Of a DNA stretch of 64,000 nt, positions 55,545 to 64,000 are shown in pieces. Origin of the DNA: Diabrotica undecimpunctata (lineage: Eukaryota > Arthropoda > Insecta > Coleoptera > Chrysomelidae); NCBI RefSeq assembly GCF_040954645.1, contig NC_092811.1, positions 86,233,199-86,297,198 on the forward strand, written 5' to 3'. Numbering within the stretch: position 1 is the stretch's first letter; each line of letters starts with the position of its first letter. The position numbers were made by a program, and so were the translations under genes. The notes beneath the pieces were generated by a model. The model did no database searches. It saw only the letters and a list, made by a program, of their open reading frames with translations, and was not told the origin of the DNA.

Positions 55545-57695
55545 TTACGGCTGTCGCCGCTTCTCCGCCCCCAATTTCCATCTTTTTCTGTCATATGCAG
55601 TTGCCTCTTCTAAGTCTCTTGCCGCCATTGCTTCATCAATATCGTTGCGCCAACTTCTCCGTGGTCGTCCTCTCTTTCTTCTTTCAGGAGGGATCCATTC
55701 CAGTACTCTCCTAGGCCATCTGTACTCTGGCATTCTTTTAACATGTCCGAACCAGATTAATTGTTTTCTTTCTATGTCATCATTGATATTTCTCTCCATT
55801 TTCATTTCGTTTCTTATTTGTTCGTTTCTAACTCTCTCCAGTTTCGATCTACCGCAGCTTCGTCTCAGATAATCCATTTCTGTCGTCATAAGTTTGTTTC
55901 TATTAGCTTTGGTGACGTCCCATACTTCCGAACCGTAAAGTGTAATACTTTGAACTATACTACCGTAAATGTGTTTTTTGGTTTCTCGTCGAATTGTTTT
56001 TTGCCAGAGAAGAGAGTTTAAGGCACGGGTCGCTGCTCTGCCCTTGTTTATTCTTTCCCTGATTTCATCTGCGCTATTTCCCTTCTTGTTGAAAATGACC
56101 CCCAAATATTTGTAGGATTGCACGCCTTTGATTTTGTCGTCTTCCAAGACTAGGTCACATATTTCATCTGTTCCCACTGAGAGATATTCACATTTTGTCA
56201 TATTCATGTTTAGACCTGCCACCTCATATTCTTCTTGCAGTTTTCTTACCATATAGCTAAGATCGTAGCTGTCTTCGGCAATTACTACCTGGTCATCCGC
56301 AAAGAAAAGTGTATATAGCTTGTTTTCTTCCACCGTTATTCCCATGTTTCTACATTTTTTTACCCATTTCACTAAGGATCTGTCCAAATAGATTTTAAAT
56401 AAGGTGGGTGACAGACAGCAGCCTTGTCGTAGTCCTTTTGTTGTTTGAAAAGGAGAGGTGATTTCTTGTCCCATTTTAATTCTCGCAAAGTTTTGTTCGT
56501 AATATTTTTGAGTGGCGTTAATAAGAATTGGGTTTATTTTCAAGTTACCCATTTCTATCCATAGTTGGGAGATCGGTACACTGTCATATGCTTTTTCCAA
56601 ATCTATTAAAGCTATATGAGTTTCTCTATTTCTCTGCACTCGTTTTTCCATTGCAATTTTTAATGTGAAGATATTATCCATAGTGGAGCGTCCGGCCCTA
56701 AATCCCGCTTGTTCTTCGGGTTGTTTGTCTTTGATATCATTTTCTATCAGGTTTCGTAGTACTTTTGAGTATAGTCCGCCTATAGTAGCAATCACTGCGA
56801 TCCCTCTATAGTTTTTAGGATCCATCTTTGTGCCTTTCTTGTGTATTGGAGAGATATACGATTGTCTCCATTCTTCTGGAACTTCTCCGTTTAAGCATCT
56901 TTCGAATAATTTTCGGATCATCTCAAACAGTTTTGATGATCCATATCTAATCAACTCTGGATGTATTCCGCCTGGGCCTGGAGATTTTTTTAATTTCATT
57001 CCCTTAACTGCTTCATTCACTTGTTCTATTGATATTTCGATTCTTCCTTCTACTTCCACTTGTTCATTTGTCTGTTTAAACCTTTCTCTTCTCTCTGTTA
57101 ATAAGTTCTCAAAATGCTCTACCCATGTGTTCTCTGGTATTCTATTTATTATGACTTGGTTTTTTGTCGTTGTTCTCATCGTTTTTATAGTTCTCCAGGC
57201 TTCAGAGCTCTTTGTCCCTCCTATATGGTTGTCTAGGTAATGGCATTTTTGTTCCCATGTACTATTTTTCTTTTTAACCACTTCTCGTTTGACTTCTTTA
57301 TTCAAGTTTTTATATTGTTGTTTTGTACGTTCGTCTCCCTGTTGTAATAACTGTAGATATACTTCCTTCTTTCTTTTTATCTTTTCTTCCACTTCTTTAT
57401 CCCACCAATATGGTTTATCTACTCTTCGTACCTGTGGCCCTAAGGCTTCTAGCGCTGCGTCTTTCATGCAGTTTTTTATATGTTCGTATTCATCCGTCGT
57501 TGATCTGTGTGATTCCTGTAGTTTTTGTGTTAGTCTCCAGGAGTAAAGTAACTGTGTGCTCTCGTTATCTAGATTATCTAAGGTGTACGTAGTTCTCTCT
57601 ATTTTTTCTCTGTGTTCTTTGTTGATGTCTGTGTGGTTCCTGTCTACGAATGGTGTATATATTTTTCCTATTATCGGCAGTGGTCCGAGCCGCAC
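55545..57695 (-). pseudogene. LINE reverse transcriptase part of ORF2
   Basis: A long frame of 716 codons on the minus strand. It opens at a GTG, not a true start, because it continues the endonuclease frame after a deletion with frameshift near 57670-57690. Reverse-transcriptase motifs: KKSPGPGGIHPELIRYG, YISPIHKKGTKMDPKNYRGI, LIDLEKAYDSVP, GLRQGCCLSPTLFKIYL and the catalytic LFFADDQVV. The tail includes YGSEVWD and WFGHVKRMPEYRWPRRVLEW. The polymerase itself looks complete. RTE/CR1-like; exact clade not settled. Confidence 0.88.
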
Positions 57696-58384
57696 TCTGC
57701 TCCTCTATTCACCTTTACGTCCTGTACTCTTAACTTAGTTTGTTGTCTTGTTATGAAATAATCTATTATCGATTTTAGACCTCTTGTGTGCTGATACCAG
57801 GTGTATTTATGTATGTTCTTGTGGGCGAAAAAACCATTCAAAATCTTTAACTCATATTGTTGACATATATTTATGAGTCTTTCTCCGTTGTTGTTAACAG
57901 TTTCTTCTCCATGCATGCCTACCACTTTACTTTGAACTTGTTTTCCTACTCTGGCATTCAGGTCTCCTCCGCATATAATCTCATGGCTGTTAGGAATTTC
58001 GTTCAGGATTTTTCTAAAGTCTTCTTCAAAAGCTTCCTTTTCTTGCACTGAGTAGTCATCATTTACGGCATATACCCCCAGAATTGTTATTTGTGTTCCT
58101 CTTAGGAGAACCGTCACTTTAATAAAACGTTCGTTGTATGCTTCCCAAGATTTAATATATTTTTCAAATTTCTTGTGTACAAATATTGATATCCCTGCTC
58201 TTGCTCTTTGATCCTTTCCCACTCCTGAGAAGAAATGTACATAGTCTTTTAATTTTTCGCTTCCATTTCCTTTTTTCTTGGTCTCAGAGAGAATGGCTAT
58301 ATCTAATTTTCGATTTACAAATTCCTGCATAATTTCTTGTTGTTTGTTCCGGATTCCCTGTATATTCCAGATTCCGTAATTCAT
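57671..58384 (-). pseudogene. LINE endonuclease part of ORF2
   Basis: Starts MNYGIWNIQGIRNKQQE at 58384. Endonuclease motifs: ILSETKKKGNG (Glu), GVYAVNDDYSVQ, CGGDLNARVGKQ (Asp-x-Asn), YTWYQHTRGLKSIIDY and CGSDHCR (terminal Asp-His). A stop follows SDHCR because of a small deletion that joins it out of frame to the polymerase part. Without that lesion the element would be one ORF of about 950 codons. Confidence 0.87.
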
Positions 58385-58830
58385 GGTCCATTTTCGTTGC
58401 TGTTTTCGTCTACTGTAATTTCCGTCCGGTAACCGAGGCTCATTGGGTCTTTTAGCACTGTAGAATTTTCACAAGTGTAAGGTCGCTGGCCTTACGACTT
58501 AACCCCCATCCTTGGAGGACCGAATTTTCTGTTGGGGTTTATTCCCCTAGCCGATATGTTCCAGTTTTTAGGCGCCAGAAACTCGCCTTTTACCCTCTCT
58601 CGTCTGCTACATAACGTACTCCCATTGTACGCCATGCACCCAGTGGTTACGCGACATGGTATGTCTTCGTGGACGTGAGAGTAGGATTTGCTGGCAGAGC
58701 TGAGTTTTATTCCTAAAACCTCCAACTCATTCGTTGGAAAACAGTGGGCATTTCTTAGCGTTTTGTTACGACAAAAGCATCGGCAGCTTCATGTCGCTCC
58801 CAAGACCCCTTACCAGCCTTTAACCACCAC
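58385..58830 (-). other. Probable 5' untranslated region of the LINE
   Basis: GC-richer sequence directly upstream of the endonuclease start. It has no coding motif. Confidence 0.45.
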
Positions 58831-59778
58831 CTACCATATATGTTTTAATTATACTGAAATAAAACAAAAAGAAAAATAATCTGAATCGTCGGCGTCATGC
58901 GACCGTATTTGTTTCGTTTATACAATATTCAGCAGATCTCATGTTTGTTAAATTTATATTACGTAGGGCACAACGGTATGTGAACAAACAACTAAGATAG
59001 AAGAAATAATAATTGGAGATAGAAAAAGTATCTTTTAATTTTTTTTAAACAACCATCCACTAGTCCAGGGTCGTCAACTTTCCAGGAACCGTCTACATCA
59101 TCCCAACAAAAAATATCGGTTACTTTTAGTCAATAGAAAAAGATTATCACTTTTCTTAAATCAAAAATGGCCGTGAAATCAAAACAGGACATAGACAACA
59201 AATTACTTTTATTATTTATTTTACATTTCCAACCATTTAGTATTGTTGAAGATTCTGTCTTCAAACTTGTTGTCTTCAGTTTTAATCCATCTTATGAACT
59301 GCCAAGTAGACATACTATATATAAAACCAAGGAATATAGACGCATATAGAAGGACAGTAGTAGAGGGCATGTAACGGGATTTAATCAAGCATCAGATCCA
59401 AGTAATCTTTTTTATTAACGTGACACACATTTGCGAAAATATATTGTTTGTTTACGACATTGAAAATATCGTTGTAACGAGGACACTCTGACCTAGTGAA
59501 ATTTGCAATGTAGTCGAAAGCTTATTAAATAACGTGTATCAATTAACAAATAACAAACATATTATAATAACAAACTCACATGTGTTAAATAGCTGGAAAA
59601 CACGGGATTATTAGCATTATCATTATTGTTAAGAATGAAGAATCAAGAGAATGGTCGAGGTTAATATTGTCAACGTCAACTGAGTACTATCTAATATTGT
59701 ACTTATATAACTAATAAACCAAATCATGAGTATCTAGTGTGTTTAAATAATTACCCATTACAAGAATATATCTGTGGT
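58831..59778. other. AT-rich spacer, no gene seen
   Basis: Short frames (such as 59167-59349) show no motif. Confidence 0.5.
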
Positions 59779-60212
59779 GTTAGGAAAAAGGAGATGAGTC
59801 AAAAACATTCAAAAATGAGTTATTTGCAAAAATAAATTCAGTGCCTGAATATCTAAATAAGGTAAAAAGGAGTTGAGTCAATAACTAGTTTAGCATTATA
59901 ATAATAGATTGAAACCAAATGAGATATGTCAAAACATTTTAAATTATGATAATACAAAACGACATGAGTTGACTTATCTCACTATTCGTTTGAAGACTAG
60001 TGAAATCGATAACATGGTAAAAGGAGTTAAGTCGCGTGATTTCCACATGCGCGGTAGCGTTTAGAGTTCTTATTCAGTAAGTGTAAACAGTGTATGAATA
60101 TTTGACAAATAAATTGATCTCAACATCCTCATCTTCCGAAGGTGCATTAGAACCGACACATACTATTATTGATGAATCACGGGATTTGCTGCCAGAAAAT
60201 ATTGAGCATTTG

Positions 60213-61216
60213 TAGCAAAATACTGGGGTGTGTAGGAGGAGAGAGGTATAAGAAGAGTGGTCTATATATATGGGATAAAATTGATAGAAGTAAAATAGAT
60301 AACAATTAAGTAAAGAAGTAAAAAAAATATTGAACGGAATGTGGCTAGGCTAGCAATGTAGGCAAGAGAATGACCACTAGAAACTCAAGGATGGATACGG
60401 CCAATTTGCATGCCTTTTAAAGACAGTAAATCAGGAAAATATGTATGATGGATAGAAAAGAAGATATGAAAAATGAATAGATATAATGAAAATTAACAAA
60501 GAAAACAAATTGAGGGCGCCAGAAGAGGGATACTACTCTAAAAAGAGTAACGGTCACTCTTCCAGGTATCGTATACTGCTAATATTAATTAAAGTTGATT
60601 TAATAAACAAAAATGCTGTAAATGTAAAAAGGTAAGGAAATATTAATAAAAAATTATATGCAAAACAAATTCAAGTTTATTAAATATAACTTCTTAGATT
60701 TTGACAATCTCTAAGTTACCAAAAAGTATATGAAAATTTCACAATATAATTCTGATATAGAGTGTACAACCTACATCTAGGTTAAAAACAACCTTAAACA
60801 AAATAATGCTAACGTTGGAAGAACGTATAGCCAAGTAAATATATTATACTAACCTACAATATGACCAACAATATTGTTAAACACCTCTAAATTCAAATAT
60901 AAACCAAGTAATATATAAATGGGACAAGCCAAGTTAAACAATTGAAACGGTCTATTATCCTGAAGGGATAATAACCAGAGTTAATAACACAAGATGAAAT
61001 ATAAAAAAAATTAGTTAGGTAAACACATAATGAAATAATTAAAGTTAATAATGAAATAAATGGTTAATACAAAAAAACAATGGAAGATAATCTCTGGGTA
61101 GAATTTGAGCTCAAACTTACCGATACCTTACACCAAGGGGAGTTATATTAATTAATATATATACACATATATATAAAAATATGTTATATAAAAAAAAACC
61201 TATAACTGGTGAAACA

Positions 61217-61268
<52 letters not shown>

Positions 61269-62464
61269 CTGAAGAAAAAACCAACTGTCCTAGGTGAAAC
61301 AGTTGTCTGGAAGGATACTCCCGAATGGCTTCGGTGTCCCAGCGAAGTCCTCCTTGAGGTCCGAAATTAGCACGGAGCTGGTGCTAATTGGCTCAGTTCC
61401 GATGATTACTGTCCTGCCCTACCTCTAGGTGCAGGCTGGAGAAAAAATGAGGGTGGAGTAGACAATACCCCCTGGCTTGTCCCAATGACCCTGATTCTTA
61501 TAGAGTTGAAGTGGTACTCTCCCTCGGATGTTCTGAGGGAAGTTTATAATTCCATGGGAGGTGGCTGAAAACAATTCCCCGTTACTTCTAATCTCAACAT
61601 TGATAAAAATAAATCAAAGAAGTGAGGAAAGTTTCTTTCAGCATAAGAAACCGGAGCAAAAAGATAATTATAGTAGATAAAAAAAACCCATCCAATCGGA
61701 TGTAGCGTGACCTTGCTTCACATAGAGTAAAAATATAATGGCCTTGAACCAAATTACTATATTAAAATATGAAATAATGAATCTGAATGGATAAAATACT
61801 CTAATGTTCATTAAAATATCTGTGGAAATTGTAATAGATGTTAAAGATTTACGGAAAATTCAGAATTTTAATCAGATTCATGCCAGAATGATTGTAAGCG
61901 GCCATACTATGCTTGAATTCGTGACCCAAGGTCATTCTGAATACCTGAAGGATGTGGGAAGAAAAAGTTAGTTTTTATAATATAAAAAAAAATAATTACC
62001 AGATAGCTACTCAATTCCGTGCTAGAAATTTCACTTCAGCCTCCCGAGTTTCCGAAAACACCGTCAATTAAATGATTACGGTTATACTTAAAACATTTAA
62101 CTTCTTGAAGTGAAGGAAATTCTATGCATTAATTGGATTTTCTTTCGCTAACTACCACCTTTGTACCACTTCAAACTCTCGATCAAAAGTGAATTGTAAT
62201 TCACAGTTTGTTAACCAAGTTAACCAAGAGCCAGTTTCCACTCCCCCTAATCTCCTGTCATCTCTCTGGTTCGCAATGGTACCAAATTAGATCAGAGTGA
62301 CAACTTAAATTATTAAAAATACACACTTAGTGAGCAAATGAACACTTAAAGTTAGGCAACCCATACTACATCTCTGAAATTACTTTAATATAAATAATTA
62401 CTTTAATATAAATAGTAGTAAAAATAACGACTGTTACACATTCGGAAACAAACATTAATAAAAG
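60213..62464. other. Non-coding interior with a (TA)n tract
   Basis: No gene found. It includes a 47-base AT dinucleotide tract at 61219-61265 and a GC-richer block at 61270-61560 of unknown origin. It may be intron or an inserted, unrecognised element. Confidence 0.45.
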
Positions 62465-63463
62465 GAAGCGAAGAGGATATAATCTTCGAAAAACTATACA
62501 ACACAAACGAAATAAGGGTTTAGAATATACAACAAAGACAGGTAAAACTATAACTGCGAGAAAAGTAATTGCATTAACAGGTAGCTGTCGTAAAAAATGT
62601 TTAGATCGGATTTCTTTGGAAAATCAACAAACACTTTTTGATGAAGTATGGGCAATTGGAGATTATAACAAACGCAGTGCTTATTTATCTTTCCTTATCT
62701 TAGACGTTCCAAAAAAATCTCAACAAATTCGCATAAAAACTGGAGATCCAAAAAAAAAAGAAGTATGAATCATAAGTACCACTTTAAAATCGACGGTCAG
62801 TTAGTTGAAGTGTGCAAAGGTTGTTTTATTAAAACTTTTGGAGTATCCAATAAATGTATTGAAGTTATCATTAAAAAGCAATTAAAATGTGTATCAGGTA
62901 TCTTGGGTCCAGATAAAAGAGGAAGTAATCTTCCGCCCAATAGAATTGAAGACCATACAGTTCAGCTTATTAAAGATCATATAAATTCTTACCCATTATA
63001 CGAGTCACATTATAACAGAAGACATACCACCAAAAAGTATTTACCATCAGGTCTGTCAATATCAGTTATCTATGAAATGTATAAGCAAAAGATTGAAAAT
63101 CCTGTATCATACTCTTTTTTTGGAAATGTATTCCGTACAATGGGTTTATCATTTAAGAAGCCTTCTTTGGATACATGTAATACATGTGATTCATACAAAA
63201 TAAAAATAAAACTTGCTTCTGTAGAAGAAGTAGAAAGACTTCAAAATGAATATGATGCTCATTTATCAGAAGCCGATGCAGCTTATGCTATAAAAAATAA
63301 TGATAAATGAAAATGCACCGAGTCGAAAAGAGTATATTGCTTTGATCTTCAGCAATGCCTTCCTACTCCGTATCTAAAGACCAATATTGTGTTTTATAAG
63401 TGGGTGCTGTGGACATTTAATCTAACAGTGTATGACTGCTATTTCAGGTCGCACAACCCCCAC
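62465..63463 (+). pseudogene. DUF7869-like transposase, N-terminal and core pieces
   Basis: The order is: KRNKGLEYTTKTGKTITARK, LTGSCRKKCLDRISLENQ and DEVWAIGDYNKRSAYLSFLI; a frame change in a run of 10 A at 62751-62760; then VCKGCFIKTFGVSNKCIEVI, GPDKRGSNLPPNRIEDHTV, NSYPLYESHYNRRHTTKKYL, TCNTCDSYKIKIKLASVEEV; one TGA at 63308; then [17 protein letters not shown] and [16 protein letters not shown]. The FDLQQ block aligns with FDCQKNLALP in the 16.4-19.0 kb element, and the spacing of the Cys and HY blocks is the same. The last catalytic regions are missing. Confidence 0.78.
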
Positions 63464-63640
63464 CCATTCATATACCCCCCACCACTTCTTATACCCCTCA
63501 CCAACGGGTTCCTCCACTTCCTATACCTCCCACCCTTTCGTATAACCCCCACCACTGACAGGGTTAATGAACGGTCAAGGGGTCACGTTCAAGGGTCAAC
63601 GACCGGTCAAGAGGTTAATGACCGGTTAAGGTCGTTATTG
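63452..63640. repeat. Two families of short degenerate tandem repeats
   Basis: First, about five units of a CACCACTTCCTATACCCCC type (63452-63557). Then several units of a GGTTAATGACCGGTCAAGG type (63560-63632). They begin where the transposase reading frame is lost. Confidence 0.75.
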
Positions 63641-63855
63641 TATTGCCTTTGACCTCGACTAGGGTGGGAAAAACCGGTTATTTCGGTTAGACCTGTTATT
63701 CTGGTTTACAGTTAGTGCTATTTGTGATGCACCCTATGTTACCCCTTCACATCATTATTAAATAGGTATTATAAGAATAAAAATACTGATTAAAAAGAAT
63801 ACTTTATTATAATAATTGATGGATTCGACCGTTACTTGATGGAAATTCATTTTAT

Positions 63856-64000
63856 GTAACAATAAAACACTGAAAATTTTGTTTTCAAACTTCCACAAAA
63901 TTTATTTTAAATTCTTATCACTACAGCTGTTTCGGCTGATTTCGACTTGAGAAAGGCAATCAGCCGAAACAGGTGTAGTGATAAGAATTTAAAATAAATT
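63856..64000. repeat. Dispersed repeat leading into a palindrome cut by the window edge
   Basis: 63856-63950 matches 6012-6110. Positions 63899-63941 and 63958-64000 are inverted repeats of 43 bases with one mismatch around a 16-base loop, and the second arm continues past the window. Confidence 0.85.

Larger units (their letters stand above)
59779..63463 (+). mobile_element. Second transposon of the DUF7869-like family, decayed
   Basis: The left part holds at least four spaced copies of a motif like AAAGGAGTTGAGTCA (near 59790, 59870, 59958 inverted, and 60015), reminiscent of subterminal transposase sites. A short open stretch at 60071-60212 (LISTSSSSEGALEPTHTIID) could be a first exon. 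Transposase pieces follow at 62465-63463. The right side is cut by tandem repeats at 63464. The left boundary is inferred. Confidence 0.5.

Noticed and set aside
55545..57695. Treating the GTG at 57695 as the true start of the LINE polymerase ORF
   Set aside because: The upstream endonuclease ends out of frame at the same place (CGSDHCR), which fits a deletion in a single ORF.

Overview
The window is eukaryotic and almost certainly from an insect. It is AT-rich and intron-containing, and it is packed with insect-type transposable elements: BEL/Pao, I-, RTE- and Jockey-like LINEs, Penelope, hAT, MULE, PIF/Harbinger, pogo/Tigger and piggyBac. It also holds long C2H2 zinc-finger arrays with the repeated phrase [17 protein letters not shown]. 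The style resembles large, repeat-rich beetle genomes such as leaf beetles; that placement is inference. No bacterial features, tRNA, rRNA or CRISPR array were seen.

The host-like content is one locus present twice in mirror image. The left arm reads on the minus strand. A four-exon gene (21743 to 19149) encodes three tandem 'KEEFVE' modules and a C-terminal BESS motif, and zinc-finger exons follow at 8453 and 2963. The right arm reads on the plus strand. The same KEEFVE exons begin at 45659, followed by a broken BESS exon and a zinc-finger exon at 52174. Each arm also carries the first exon of a PIF/Harbinger transposase converging on the BESS exon, and the same LINE fragment in the last intron. 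The left BESS gene model is fully open (332 codons plus stop); the right one is a pseudogene. All KEEFVE exons end in phase 1, and both the BESS and zinc-finger exons accept that phase, so either can be spliced to them.

Layout: 1-3.0 kb, MULE tail and decayed zinc-finger array; 3.0-6.1 kb, Tigger and LINE relics; 6.2-8.9 kb, zinc fingers; 9.2-14.3 kb, broken BEL/Pao element; 14.8-19.1 kb, PIF exon split by a LINE fragment and a 2.6-kb terminal-inverted-repeat transposon; 19.1-22.4 kb, KEEFVE-BESS gene and a MITE; 22.6-33.9 kb, two nearly identical I-like LINEs head to tail, each bounded by the same 13-bp target sequence; 34.0-37.6 kb, MULE with a nested Jockey fragment; 38.3-39.9 kb, LINE tail with a nested hAT-like element; 40.3-45.5 kb, Penelope relic with an inserted, apparently intact hAT transposon; 45.5-48.9 kb, right arm; 49.5-51.75 kb, hAT and LINE relics; 52.2-53.8 kb, zinc fingers; 53.8-55.2 kb, piggyBac relic and BED finger; 55.3-58.8 kb, LINE with a perfect 107-bp palindrome inserted at its 3' end; 59.8-63.5 kb, a second transposon of the same family as the 2.6-kb element; 63.5-64 kb, tandem repeats and the start of another palindrome.

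Target-site duplications give insertion histories at several nested sites. The best candidates for new biology are the 2.6-kb transposon family, the modular KEEFVE exon system inside an inverted duplication, the same-site LINE tandem, and the poly(A)-tailed perfect palindrome.
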